DNA of 64,000 nucleotides. It comes from Sphingobacteriales bacterium (GTDB lineage: Bacteria > Bacteroidota > Bacteroidia > Chitinophagales > Chitinophagaceae). The notes beneath the pieces were generated by a model. That model had not been told where the DNA came from. It ran no database searches and saw only the letters and a program-made list of their open reading frames with translations. Shown piece after piece: positions 19,256 through 29,486 of the stretch. Numbering within the stretch: position 1 is the stretch's first letter; the number at the start of each line of letters is the position of its first letter. The DNA lies in assembly GCA_016185185.1 (NCBI GenBank), contig JACPOD010000013.1:34868-98867 (forward strand), given 5' to 3'. A program made the position numbers and the translations under genes.

Positions 19256-22200
19256 GTGTTTACAACGGCAGTTGGTAATGATGCTAATAGTGGTGTACCA
19301 TCAGCACCATTATTAACTCTTACAGCTGCATACAATAAGGCACAGGCTGGTGATACCATTTATGTGGATGCAGGATTCTACCAAACTAGTATTGATATTA
19401 CACTCAACAAATCAATTACAATTCTCGGTACCAATTATCAAATCAGTCCTAAAGATCCTTCCAATTCATTACAGTTAAACTCTGCGAGGCTTCCTGAATC
19501 TATTGTGGTAAATCACAGTTTTATTATTGCAGCAAATGATATTCGTATCAAAGGTTTTTATTTTGATCCAGCAAGTAAAACTCAGATTCAACAAACGGTA
19601 ACAACGAATGATTTTGACAATATTGAAATTGAGAAGAACGTATTTTCCATCGTATCAAATATTACAAGTATCAACATCACAGGCAAACAGATAACCCCAT
19701 TGGTAACAGTTAATTATTCAATCAATGACAATCGGTTTGTAAAAGAATTTGGAACAGGTGGTACCACTATTTCAATAAATGCGATTGATGCGGTGCAGAT
19801 CAATAATAATGTGTTTACAACCAATAATCTTTATTTTAATAATGCAAGGATTCAAACAGGTATTGTTGTTGGTGGGTTAACCGGAGATATAGTTATCTCC
19901 AATAACAGTGCCTACCAACAAAACTTTTTCATTAACGGCATATCAGCGAAAAAAACAACTATTTCGTTTAATAGTGCGGATGAATGTAACAGATTTGCTT
20001 TTTCCAGTAGCGGAAATGTGAATCCGAACGAGCTGGAAATTACAGATAATATTATAACCAATCCAAGAAGTACCGGTGGCCCTGTAATTAGTTATGTAAG
20101 GAGTAATGGAATAAATTTAAGCTCTCCCAATATTGCTCGTATCGAACGAAATACTATTACACTGAATGCAACAGGTTTAACTAATGTAGCTCAGGCTTTA
20201 ATTGCTCCAACACTCGACGCAGCTTCTGCTAATACACAAGTATTCATCAGAAATAATAAATTGTCCATTACCGGCGACTTTAGTTCTCTTAGTTCACCAT
20301 CTGCTTATGTTTCCGCTATACGCTACTTAACAAACAGCAGATATACATTAGTTGAAAGAAATGAAATGGAGTTCAGTGCTACTAACTATGGAGCTTCAAA
20401 CAAGTTTGGTATTGGTATCCTGCACTCAGGCCTGCAACCGGATGCAAGTTTTAATTTCCTCAATAATAAATTTTCAGGTTTCCCCACTTCAATAGGGATC
20501 CAAAACCAGGCAACCGGTAACTATGGTGAACTACCCATTGGCCTTACCTTCAGCATTAATAACAATAGTTTTACCAGTGATGGTATGAGTATTAATAATG
20601 GTGTATCAGGACAATCAGCCCTGGCCAATTGTAACTGGTACGGCTCAGCTTCGGCACAAAACTTTATCAATAAACTTTCCTTATCAACTGTAGATATTGT
20701 TCCATGGTTAACAAATGGTACAGATAATGATGTGGCTACAGGATTCCAACCAGTGCCTGGTTCATGCGATGGTTATCCAACATTAATAGTATTGGATAGC
20801 TACACCAATGTAAACTGTAATGGTGCGGCAAGCGGAACAATTAACATTACCACCTCCTATGGTAAAGCACCATTCACTTATACATGGACAAAAGACGGTG
20901 ATGCCAATTTTGTTTCGCATGAGGAAGACCCAACCGGGCTTACGGCAGGTGTGTATCATTTAACCATTGTGGATGGTAATGGATCCAACATTTATATAAC
21001 AGATCCGGAAGCAGATGGCCCCGGAACAATTGATGTTACCATTACCGAACCATCATTACTTACCGCATCAGCAACCGGAACAAATAATCTCTGCAATGGA
21101 AATACAGCAGGTACAGCAACAGTAACCCCTGCAGGAATATATTCAGTAACGGTTACCGATGCAAATGGATGTACAGCTTCATCATCTTATGAAGTAACAC
21201 AACCTTCATTATTAACAGCCAATGCAAGCGGTTCTGATGTAAGTTGTTTTGGAGGAAGTAATGGAACAGCCACTGTACTTGCCGGTGGAGGAATAACAGT
21301 GTACAGTTATTTATGGAGCAATGGGGCAACCACTTCATCCATCAGTAATTTATCAGCAGGAATATATTCAGTAACGGTTACCGATGCGAATGGATGTACA
21401 GCTTCATCATCGTATGAGGTAACCGAACCTGCACAACTGACCGCTTCAGCCGGTGGAACAAATGTGAGTTGCTTTAACAACAGCAATGGAACTGCATCAG
21501 TAAATGCAGTTGGTGGTACGGCTCCTTATTCTTATTCATGGAGCAATGGAAGCAGTTCGCAAAACATCAGCAACCTTGCAGCAGGTGTATATACAGTTAC
21601 CGTTAAAGATGCCAATGGTTGTATGGCAACTTCATCTTACGAAGTAACACAACCAGCTTTACCACTTACTGCCAATGCCAGCGGAACAAATGTGAGTTGT
21701 TTTAATGGAACCAATGGTACGGCTTCCGTAACTGTAACCGGCGGAACTGTTCCTTATACATATTCATGGAGCAATGGAAGCAGTTCGCAAAACATCAGCA
21801 ATCTTGCAGCCGGAACTTATACTGTAACTGTTACAGATGCTAATGGTTGTACTGCCACATCAAATACAAGCATTACACAACCATCTGCCATTGTCATTAC
21901 AATTGGAACTATTACCAATACCTGTTCCGGGGCAGGCAACGGTTCTATATCTTCCAGTGCAACCGGCGGTACCGGCATACTTACTTACAACTGGACAGGG
22001 CCAAATGGATTTTCCAAAGCCAGTAAAAACATCAGTAACCTTGTGGCCGGTGTTTATAAGTTAACTGTAACAGATGCAAATAACTGTACAGTTACAGCAC
22101 AGGCAACAGTAAATGCTTTGCCTGCAATTACTGCCTCATCTGTTGTGACCGATATTACCTGTTACAATACTTCTACCGGTGCCATCAATCTTACACCGGG

Positions 22201-23251
22201 CGGTGGTACAGGTGTATTTAGTTTTAGCTGGACAGGTCCTAATGGATTTAAAGCATCCACTGAAGATATTAGCAATGTAAAAGCCGGTGCCTACTCTGTT
22301 ACTATTACCGATGCGGCTGGATGTACCGCTGTGTATTCATATCCTGTTGGCACACCTTCAGCCGCAGTAAGTTTAAGTGTGCAGAAAACCGATGCTGTTT
22401 GCAGTAGCGGTGGTTCACTCACTATAACAGGCAATGGCGGCCGTACGCCTTACACGTACAGTATTAACGGTACGGTGTTCCAGTCGTCCAATGTATTCAG
22501 CAATCTGGCAGCCGGAACTTATAATGCCATCACGATAAAAGATAACAGTGGATGTACCGTAGTAGCTGCAGTTATTACCATTGTTAACAGCGACAGTTAT
22601 GAAATTTACAGCAACGAAAAACAAAATGTAAGTAACCTCAATACTACTATTGCCTTTAACCAGGCAATAGCCGCAAGGATTTCTCCCACTGCTACTGATA
22701 AAGACTGGTATAATATTAAAACCGGTGCAGTGCCGGGAACTGTAACGGTGTCACTAACACATCCGTCTGTAGCCTATACATTCGGCCTGTATGATAATAA
22801 GGGTAAAATTGTTGGAGTAAGTTCGTCCACTGCCACTACTAAAACATACAACGCACTTTTACCGAACGCTGTTTATTCAATACAAATAAGCGGTACTGTT
22901 GCTTCAGCAAGCTGTTATACATTGTTGGTTACTTCTACCGCTGTGCCGGTAGCTGCAAGAGTAATGAGTCAAAATCTGCAGCCGGTAATCACTACTGATA
23001 AACTGGCGGCAATGGTATATCCCAATCCGCACCATGGTTCATTTGGAATAAGAATTGAAGCATCGCAAAGCGGAACAGCAACAGTGGAAATAATCAATAT
23101 TACTGGTCAGCGTATTGAATTAAGAAAAGTAGCAATTATAAAAGGAAGTAATAATGTAGTTCGCTTTAGTAATATGCGCCAGTCTGCTTTAATTTATAAA
23201 GTAACAATGGGCGATGAAGTGAAAACAGGAAAGATAATAAGTGCAAATTAA
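19256..23251 (+). CDS. Beta-helix plus SprB-repeat protein with T9SS C-terminal sorting domain (C-terminal part of the frameshifted protein; true coding extends upstream to about 19195 in this frame)
   Basis: Upstream codons read SCTNVCNGRQNKFYVNDALQTGDVF if one A is removed at 19195-19197; VTVTDANGCTASSSYEVTQPS repeats; MVYPNPHHGSFGIRIE...IYKVTMGDEVKTGKIISAN sorting domain. Confidence 0.85.
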   Translation: MFTTAVGNDANSGVPSAPLLTLTAAYNKAQAGDTIYVDAGFYQTSIDITLNKSITILGTNYQISPKDPSNSLQLNSARLPESIVVNHSFIIAANDIRIKGFYFDPASKTQIQQTVTTNDFDNIEIEKNVFSIVSNITSINITGKQITPLVTVNYSINDNRFVKEFGTGGTTISINAIDAVQINNNVFTTNNLYFNNARIQTGIVVGGLTGDIVISNNSAYQQNFFINGISAKKTTISFNSADECNRFAFSSSGNVNPNELEITDNIITNPRSTGGPVISYVRSNGINLSSPNIARIERNTITLNATGLTNVAQALIAPTLDAASANTQVFIRNNKLSITGDFSSLSSPSAYVSAIRYLTNSRYTLVERNEMEFSATNYGASNKFGIGILHSGLQPDASFNFLNNKFSGFPTSIGIQNQATGNYGELPIGLTFSINNNSFTSDGMSINNGVSGQSALANCNWYGSASAQNFINKLSLSTVDIVPWLTNGTDNDVATGFQPVPGSCDGYPTLIVLDSYTNVNCNGAASGTINITTSYGKAPFTYTWTKDGDANFVSHEEDPTGLTAGVYHLTIVDGNGSNIYITDPEADGPGTIDVTITEPSLLTASATGTNNLCNGNTAGTATVTPAGIYSVTVTDANGCTASSSYEVTQPSLLTANASGSDVSCFGGSNGTATVLAGGGITVYSYLWSNGATTSSISNLSAGIYSVTVTDANGCTASSSYEVTEPAQLTASAGGTNVSCFNNSNGTASVNAVGGTAPYSYSWSNGSSSQNISNLAAGVYTVTVKDANGCMATSSYEVTQPALPLTANASGTNVSCFNGTNGTASVTVTGGTVPYTYSWSNGSSSQNISNLAAGTYTVTVTDANGCTATSNTSITQPSAIVITIGTITNTCSGAGNGSISSSATGGTGILTYNWTGPNGFSKASKNISNLVAGVYKLTVTDANNCTVTAQATVNALPAITASSVVTDITCYNTSTGAINLTPGGGTGVFSFSWTGPNGFKASTEDISNVKAGAYSVTITDAAGCTAVYSYPVGTPSAAVSLSVQKTDAVCSSGGSLTITGNGGRTPYTYSINGTVFQSSNVFSNLAAGTYNAITIKDNSGCTVVAAVITIVNSDSYEIYSNEKQNVSNLNTTIAFNQAIAARISPTATDKDWYNIKTGAVPGTVTVSLTHPSVAYTFGLYDNKGKIVGVSSSTATTKTYNALLPNAVYSIQISGTVASASCYTLLVTSTAVPVAARVMSQNLQPVITTDKLAAMVYPNPHHGSFGIRIEASQSGTATVEIINITGQRIELRKVAIIKGSNNVVRFSNMRQSALIYKVTMGDEVKTGKIISAN

Positions 23252-23274
23252 TAACCATTAACTATCCTCTATGC

Positions 23275-23309
23275 AAAAGGCGCAGTTTAATTACTGTGCC
23301 TTTTTTTTG
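23275..23309. terminator. Terminator
   Basis: AAAAGGCGCAGTTTAATTACTGTGCCTTTTTTTT between convergent genes. Confidence 0.7.
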
Positions 23310-23322
23310 AAAGTATCAGGTA

Positions 23323-24378
23323 TTAGTGGATGCCTTCTTTATTCGCCAACTGCCCGCATGCAGCATCAATATCTTTACCACGGCTGCGGCGAAGCCTTGC
23401 ATTTACCCGGTTCTTTTCCAAATGTTTCATAAACGCATCAACAGTTTCCTCATCGGGCTTGGTAAATCTTGCCCGGTCAATGGGATTGTATTCAATGATG
23501 TTTATTAAATCGGCCGGTACCTGGCGATAAATTTTTATTAGTTCATCGGCGTCTTTAATGGAGTCGTTAAAATCTTTAAAGAGGATGTATTCAAAAGTGA
23601 TTTCGTTTTCTGTTTGTTTGTAAAAATAATTCAGTGCCTCAATCAGCGATTTAATATCGTTGGAATCATTAATAGGCATTATCTCATGCCGTTTGGCATC
23701 ATTAGCAGCATGCAATGATAAAGCCAGTTTAAATCTTACTTTATCATCGCCTAATTGTTTTATTTGTTTGGCAACACCGGCAGTGGAAACGGTAATTCTT
23801 TTGGCACTCATCCCCAATCCTTCCGGCGAAGTAATTTTTTCAATGGCTTTTAAAACATTTTTATAATTAAGCAAAGGTTCACCCATCCCCATAAAAACGA
23901 TGTTGGTTAATTTCTTTCCATACACTCTTTCGCATTGCTGGTTTACCAATACTACCTGGTCGTATATTTCATCAAACTCAAGGTTACGTTTACGGTCCAT
24001 GTAACCTGTGGCGCAAAACTTACAACTTAAAGAACATCCAATTTGAGAAGAAACACAAACCGTTTTTCTTTCTTCGGTGGGAATTAACACCCCTTCCACC
24101 AAATGACCATCAAAAGTTTTAAATCTGGACTTTACAGTTCCATCCGCTGAGTATTGTGTGGCATCTACTTTTAAGGAAGGAAAAGAAAATTCGTCCGCCA
24201 GTTTGCCTCGCAGTTCTTTGCTCAGGTTGGTCATATCTTCAAGACTCAGCGCATGTTTTTGCCACAGCCATTCATACACTTGTTTGCTACGGAATTTTTT
24301 TTCTCCAATACTTTCAAAGTATTGTTCCAGTTCCCCAAGGGTCAACTCACGGATATTTTTCTTTTCTGTTTTTAACAT
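23323..24378 (-). CDS. rlmN: 23S rRNA/tRNA adenine-C2 methyltransferase RlmN
   Basis: GCSLSCKFCATGYMDRKRNL radical-SAM motif, FMGMGEPLLNYKNV. Confidence 0.95.
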   Translation of the reverse strand: MLKTEKKNIRELTLGELEQYFESIGEKKFRSKQVYEWLWQKHALSLEDMTNLSKELRGKLADEFSFPSLKVDATQYSADGTVKSRFKTFDGHLVEGVLIPTEERKTVCVSSQIGCSLSCKFCATGYMDRKRNLEFDEIYDQVVLVNQQCERVYGKKLTNIVFMGMGEPLLNYKNVLKAIEKITSPEGLGMSAKRITVSTAGVAKQIKQLGDDKVRFKLALSLHAANDAKRHEIMPINDSNDIKSLIEALNYFYKQTENEITFEYILFKDFNDSIKDADELIKIYRQVPADLINIIEYNPIDRARFTKPDEETVDAFMKHLEKNRVNARLRRSRGKDIDAACGQLANKEGIH

Positions 24379-24443
24379 GCCGCAAAGATAAGTTATTGCG
24401 CCAATGCGGCTTAATAGTTAACTTTGGTGCTTAAGTAATTTGT

Positions 24444-24650
24444 ATGAAATTATTATTAGATGTACGGGACGATAAAGCCACTCATTTAATGGAGGTGCTG
24501 AAGGGGTTGCGTTTTGTCAAAACAAAACAAATAAGCCCCGCTAAAGCAAAACTTTTGCTTGAACTGAAAGAAGCTGTGGACGAAATAAATCTTATTAAAA
24601 AAGGGAAAAAGAAAGCAGGAAATGCTGAAGCTTTTGTGAATGGGTTATGA
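24444..24650 (+). CDS. Antitoxin-like small protein
   Basis: 68 aa, overlaps downstream RelE-like ORF. Confidence 0.5.
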   Translation: MKLLLDVRDDKATHLMEVLKGLRFVKTKQISPAKAKLLLELKEAVDEINLIKKGKKKAGNAEAFVNGL

Positions 24651-24969
24651 GGTTAAAACAATATCGGTTTTTGAGAAACAGGCTGCAAGACTGGCCCGAA
24701 AATATCCTTCATTTAAGAAAGAGTTACTTCAGTTAATTCAATCCTTAAAGCAAAACCCCGAACAGGGAATATCACTTGGTAAGCATTGTTATAAAATAAG
24801 AATGGCCATTGCTTCCAAAGGGAAAGGTAAGTCAGGTGGTACCAGGGTTATCACAAATATTGTAATCAGCAATAAAATCGTTTATTTACTTTCAGTTTTT
24901 GATAAATCAGAAAAAGATAACATCACCAACACAGAATTATACAGTCTTTTGAAATATATTATTGAATAA
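24640..24969 (+). CDS. RelE/ParE-like toxin (type II TA)
   Basis: VKTISVFEKQAARLARKYPSFKKELLQLIQSLKQNPEQG...IRMAIASKGKGKSGGTRVITNIVI...YLLSVFDKSEKDNIT. Confidence 0.65.
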   Translation: MGYEVKTISVFEKQAARLARKYPSFKKELLQLIQSLKQNPEQGISLGKHCYKIRMAIASKGKGKSGGTRVITNIVISNKIVYLLSVFDKSEKDNITNTELYSLLKYIIE

Positions 24970-24970
24970 G

Positions 24971-26167
24971 ATGAAAACAGTTTATATAATAGATGCTGTA
25001 CGTACACCCATTGGCCGTTATGGCGGTGCATTAAGTACGGTACGTCCCGATGATATGCTGGCACATGTAATAAAAGCCCTGGTACAAAGAAATACCTCTA
25101 TTGATGTAAATGCCATTGAAGATGTAATTGCCGGTGATGCCAACCAGAGTGGTGAAGACAACCGTAACGTGGCAAGGATGGCGGCATTACTTGCAGGGTT
25201 ACCTGTTACCGTTGCGGGAAATACAGTAAACCGTTTATGTGCAAGCGGCTTACAAGCGATAATGGATGCGGCAAGGGCGATCATGTGTAACGAAGGTGAA
25301 ATTTATATTGCCGGTGGTGTGGAGAGCATGACAAGGGCGCCGTTTGTTGTACCAAAAGCAACAGCAGCATTTCAACGCACCAATGAACTTTTTGATACTA
25401 CTATTGGCTGGAGGTTAATCAATAACAAACTTTCAGAAAAATATCATCCTTATTCCATGGGTGAAACAGCTGAGAACGTAGCAAAGCAATGGAAGATAAG
25501 CAGGGAAGAGCAGGATATCTTTGCTTTATCATCACAACAAAAATATTTTGCCGCATTGCATGCCGGTAAATGGAAAGATGAAATTGTGCCGATAGAAATT
25601 ACTCCGAATAAAGAGGAACAGGTTATTTTCTCCATAGATGAACATCCACGTCAAACATCATTAGAAAAATTAGCAGGGTTAAAACCTGCCTTCGCCAAAG
25701 AGGGTACTGTTACAGCCGGTAATTCTTCCGGCATCAATGATGGCGCAGCTGCTATTTTGCTTGCAAGCGAAGAAGCTGTTAAGAAATATAATTTAAAACC
25801 CATAGCTAAAATTATTTCGATGGCTGTTGCCGGTGTTGATCCTTCCATCATGGGCATTGGTCCGGTACCAGCTTCGCAAAAAGCATTAAAACGTGCCGGT
25901 CTTACAACGAATGATTTGGATTTGATTGAACTCAACGAAGCATTTGCATCCCAGTCACTCGCCTGCATAAGGGACTTGGGTTTGGATATAAGTAAAGTAA
26001 ATGTAAACGGTGGTTCAATTGCCATTGGTCACCCCCTTGGTTGCAGCGGGGTTAGAATTTCCACTACATTTCTTCATGAAATGAAAAGACGAAAAGCTAA
26101 ATATGGATTAGCTACAATGTGTGTAGGAGTTGGGCAGGGGGCTGCGGTGATTTATGAGGGGATGTAA
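24971..26167 (+). CDS. Acetyl-CoA C-acyltransferase (thiolase)
   Basis: YIIDAVRTPIGRYGGALS, NRLCASGLQAIMDAARAI, GGVESMTRAPFV, NVNGGSIAIGHPLGCSG, GLATMCVGVGQGAAVI. Confidence 0.93.
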   Translation: MKTVYIIDAVRTPIGRYGGALSTVRPDDMLAHVIKALVQRNTSIDVNAIEDVIAGDANQSGEDNRNVARMAALLAGLPVTVAGNTVNRLCASGLQAIMDAARAIMCNEGEIYIAGGVESMTRAPFVVPKATAAFQRTNELFDTTIGWRLINNKLSEKYHPYSMGETAENVAKQWKISREEQDIFALSSQQKYFAALHAGKWKDEIVPIEITPNKEEQVIFSIDEHPRQTSLEKLAGLKPAFAKEGTVTAGNSSGINDGAAAILLASEEAVKKYNLKPIAKIISMAVAGVDPSIMGIGPVPASQKALKRAGLTTNDLDLIELNEAFASQSLACIRDLGLDISKVNVNGGSIAIGHPLGCSGVRISTTFLHEMKRRKAKYGLATMCVGVGQGAAVIYEGM

Positions 26168-26257
26168 AAATAATTTATAGTAATTTAATATACTTGCTTG
26201 CAGAAGTATTAAGCAGATGTGGTAGCTGCAAAAGTTTGGTAAAGTACAAAAGCACCG

Positions 26258-26294
26258 TCCCTTCCCTTCAGGGGAAGGGAAAGAGGGTTGGGGT
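26258..26294 (+). repeat. PE1 copy at hisS 3' end (3'-type relative to hisS)
   Basis: TCCCTTCCCTTCAGGGGAAGGGAAAGAGGGTTGGGG region. Confidence 0.7.
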
Positions 26295-27652
26295 TAAAAA
26301 TGGTATGATAGCAACTCATCAAACGAAACAGTCACCTGCTCACCCTTAAAAAGATTCTTCACATTACAAGTACCATTCTCCAACTCTTTATTACCAATAA
26401 TGACTGCATAAGGAATGTTTTTCTTCTCCGCATATTTAAACTGCTTGTCAAACTTCCCCTGTTCATGAAACAATTCGCACCGGATGTTTTTGTTGCGCAA
26501 TTCTTGCATCAGTTCAAAAGCCTTTTTACTTTCCGCTTCTCCTAAATTAAAGAATAAAACCTGTGTGCCTGTATGCACATCGGCCGGAAATAATTTTAGT
26601 TCTTCCATCACATCATAAATCCTGTCAACGCCAAACGATATTCCTACTCCGGGAATATTTGGTACGCCAAACAAACCGGTTAAGTCATCGTAACGGCCAC
26701 CACCACCGATGCTGCCCATTTGCACATTCAAAGCTTTTACTTCGTAAATGATGCCGGTGTAGTAGTTGAGGCCTCTTGCGAGGGTAAAATCGAGTTGACA
26801 GTTGACGGATGACGGATGACAGTTTTCAATTACATAGATTAATTCTTCAACTCCTTTTTTCCCTGCTTCATTATTGCCAAGCAATTCCTGTAAGCTTTTC
26901 AACTTTTCAACATTTGAACCACTGATAGAAAGGTATTTTTCAATCAGCACAATTTGCGCTGCATTTAATCCCCTTTGCGACAATTCCTCTTTTACTTTAT
27001 CCAGTCCAATCTTGTCTAATTTATCAATGGCAATAGTAATATCAATCATTTTATCAGCACCACCACATACCTCTGCAAGTGCAGTTAATATTTTACGACT
27101 GTTTATTTTTATTTCAACTTCAATACCTAATTTTTTAAAAACAGTTGCATAGATGTTAGTCAACTCCACTTCATTGATTAAAGAAATGCTTCCCACCACA
27201 TCTGCATCGCACTGATAAAACTCCCGGTATCTTCCTTTCTGCGGCCGGTCTGCCCTCCACACAGGTTGCATTTGGTATCGCTTAAATGGAAAAGTAAGTT
27301 TTCCGTGATTCATTGCTACATATCGGGCAAAGGGGATAGTTAAATCATATTTCAATGCCCTTTCAGTAAGATTGGTATCATTTTTCCCGGCTAAAATATT
27401 TTCAAAGGCATTTTTTGCTTTATCAATATTTTTAGGATCGTTCAAACCATTGTTGAATATTTTAAAAATCAGTTTATCACCTTCCTCGCCATACTTGCCC
27501 ATCAGTGTTTCAAGGTTTTCCATGGCAGGCGTTTCCAATGGCTCATAGCCATACAACTCAAATACATTTTTTATCGTTTGAAAAATGTATTGTCTTTTTC
27601 TAACTACTTCTGCCGAAAAATCTCTTGTGCCTTGCGGAATTCCTGGTTTCAT
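26294..27652 (-). CDS. hisS: Histidyl-tRNA synthetase
   Basis: PQGTRDFSAEVVRKRQYIF, PVWRADRPQKGRYREFYQCDAD, LARGLNYYTGIIYEV, GGGRYDDLTG. Confidence 0.95.
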   Translation of the reverse strand: MKPGIPQGTRDFSAEVVRKRQYIFQTIKNVFELYGYEPLETPAMENLETLMGKYGEEGDKLIFKIFNNGLNDPKNIDKAKNAFENILAGKNDTNLTERALKYDLTIPFARYVAMNHGKLTFPFKRYQMQPVWRADRPQKGRYREFYQCDADVVGSISLINEVELTNIYATVFKKLGIEVEIKINSRKILTALAEVCGGADKMIDITIAIDKLDKIGLDKVKEELSQRGLNAAQIVLIEKYLSISGSNVEKLKSLQELLGNNEAGKKGVEELIYVIENCHPSSVNCQLDFTLARGLNYYTGIIYEVKALNVQMGSIGGGGRYDDLTGLFGVPNIPGVGISFGVDRIYDVMEELKLFPADVHTGTQVLFFNLGEAESKKAFELMQELRNKNIRCELFHEQGKFDKQFKYAEKKNIPYAVIIGNKELENGTCNVKNLFKGEQVTVSFDELLSYHF

Positions 27653-27678
27653 TTTATGGTTACTTGTATCTGGTTTTA

Positions 27679-28158
27679 TTAACTGTTACTGTTGATTTTC
27701 ACAACTACATGCTTATTGATGATAACATCACAGGCACTGTCAATCATTTTAAATACTTCATGATAGCCCTCTTCAGTTCCATACCATGGATCGGGTATAG
27801 CCCTGTTTTGGCCCGGGTAAACTTCGTTCAGCAGCAGATCAACTTTATTTTCATTCCAGTATTTACCACCAATTCTTTTTACATCAGTATAATTGCTGCT
27901 GTCCATTACATATATAAAATCAAACTGTTCAAAATCTTCTTTCACAAATTGCCGGGCCTTTTGTTTACTGATGTCAATGCCATTGAGCTTTGCAACTTTC
28001 TGACTAAGTCTATGTGGTGGTTGTCCTGTATGATAAGCTCCGGTGCCAGCACTTTCCACACTCCATGTTAACCCGGCCTGCCATGCTTTATGCTGTAATA
28101 TTCCTTCTGCCAGCGGACTCCTGCAAATATTGCCAAGGCAGACCATCAGAATCTTCAT
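27679..28158 (-). CDS. Low-molecular-weight protein tyrosine phosphatase
   Basis: ILMVCLGNICRSPLAEGI (CX5R motif), IPDPWYG. Confidence 0.93.
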   Translation of the reverse strand: MKILMVCLGNICRSPLAEGILQHKAWQAGLTWSVESAGTGAYHTGQPPHRLSQKVAKLNGIDISKQKARQFVKEDFEQFDFIYVMDSSNYTDVKRIGGKYWNENKVDLLLNEVYPGQNRAIPDPWYGTEEGYHEVFKMIDSACDVIINKHVVVKINSNS

Positions 28159-28290
28159 GGCAACAAAAGTAATGGATAGCGGCGAGTCATGAGCTATGAG
28201 GTATGAGAAAATAACTCGTGGCTCGCCACCGGTAACTCACTGCTTTATGGAATTGTGCGAAGCGCTGCATCTGTATAATAAATTACAGCT

Positions 28291-29127
28291 ATGACAACCC
28301 AAAACATTTTAACCGCCGATGTACTCGACATTGTATTTGAAAACCGTAACAAAGCTTATGGAGCCTACACACTCCGTAAGTATTACGATAAACGATTGAT
28401 GCAGTCGATTGGGATAATGTTGTTGATTGTTTCATCAGTTATTTTATTGTCGTTTCGGTTTGGTAAAAAACCAGTGACGCATGATAATAATACAAAAGCT
28501 GAAGTAGTTATTAAAACATTTAATATAACTCCTGACGAAGTAAGGCAACCAGAAACTCCAATGGAAAAACAAGTAAAGCAAATAAAGCGGATTGAAACCA
28601 TTAAGGCGACTGCGAATATTGTTATAGTTCCTGATAATAAAGTATTGCCAAAAGATGTTGTCCCAACACAATCAGAAATGGAGCATAAGCTGATTAGTAA
28701 TACAAATTCCAGTGGTGGTACATTTGACGGGCAGGCTACTAAACCAGGAAATGAAAATGATACTAAAAGTAGTGGAGATATAGCTGATGAAGAATCATTA
28801 GATCCTAAAAATGTAATTGATTTTGCAGATATTCCTCCATCCTATCCCGGAGGTATTGAAGCACTTCAGAATTTTCTTCTCCGCAACCTGCGTACACCAG
28901 ATGAATTGGAAAGTGGTCAGGAGGCATCTGTAAAAGTAAAGTTTGTGGTTAACTACGATGGCGAAATGTATGGATACGATGTGGTACAAAGTGGTGGCGG
29001 CGCTTTTGATAATGAAGTAATACGGGTATTAAAGAAAATGCCCAAATGGAACCCCGGTAAATATAAAGGCCGGTCCGTATCGGTTTATTATGTAATACCA
29101 GTGAAATTTGAAGCAACTGAAGAATAA
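28291..29127 (+). CDS. Energy transducer TonB family protein
   Basis: VLDIVFENRNKAYGAYTLRKYY N-terminus (paralogous to 53774 ORF), C-terminal VKVKFVVNYDGEMYGYDVVQSGGGAFDNEVIRVLKKMPKWNPGKYKGRSVSVYYVIPVKF. Confidence 0.88.
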   Translation: MTTQNILTADVLDIVFENRNKAYGAYTLRKYYDKRLMQSIGIMLLIVSSVILLSFRFGKKPVTHDNNTKAEVVIKTFNITPDEVRQPETPMEKQVKQIKRIETIKATANIVIVPDNKVLPKDVVPTQSEMEHKLISNTNSSGGTFDGQATKPGNENDTKSSGDIADEESLDPKNVIDFADIPPSYPGGIEALQNFLLRNLRTPDELESGQEASVKVKFVVNYDGEMYGYDVVQSGGGAFDNEVIRVLKKMPKWNPGKYKGRSVSVYYVIPVKFEATEE

Positions 29128-29130
29128 AAA

Positions 29131-29161
29131 TAAACTGCCCGCCAGCGGGCAGTTTATTTTT
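29131..29161 (+). terminator. Terminator
   Basis: TAAACTGCCCGCCAGCGGGCAGTTTATTTTT. Confidence 0.8.
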
Positions 29162-29235
29162 GTGCAGCATTACGCAGGCTGTATAATAACAATAATAAAT
29201 TTCATAACTTGCCCAACTCACTATCCATAAACTGT

Positions 29236-29472
29236 ATGAATACTGACGAATCAAGAGAACGAAGGGTGCAACAACAGGGACGTATGCAGGCCATACTCGA
29301 TTATACGGTAGGAATAATAGCAATATTAGCTGGCTTATTCATTTTTTTCTATAAAAAATTCCCGGTTGATTTTGAATTTAGGGAACCGGTTATTGCAAAT
29401 GTTTTTGCAGCAATAAGTATAGTTTATGGGGCCTGGCGTATTTACAGGGGTGTTAATAAATCAAGAGCATAA
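29236..29472 (+). CDS. Small membrane protein, hypothetical
   Basis: MNTDESRERRVQQQGRMQAILDYTVGIIAILAGLFIFFYKKFP; two TM segments. Confidence 0.65.
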   Translation: MNTDESRERRVQQQGRMQAILDYTVGIIAILAGLFIFFYKKFPVDFEFREPVIANVFAAISIVYGAWRIYRGVNKSRA

Positions 29473-29486
29473 TTATATAAACCAGG

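Noticed and set aside
20800-22600. Regularly spaced repeats resembling a CRISPR-like array
   Set aside because: They are in-frame SprB-type protein repeats of variable length within a long ORF; no conserved direct repeat with unique spacers and no cas genes.
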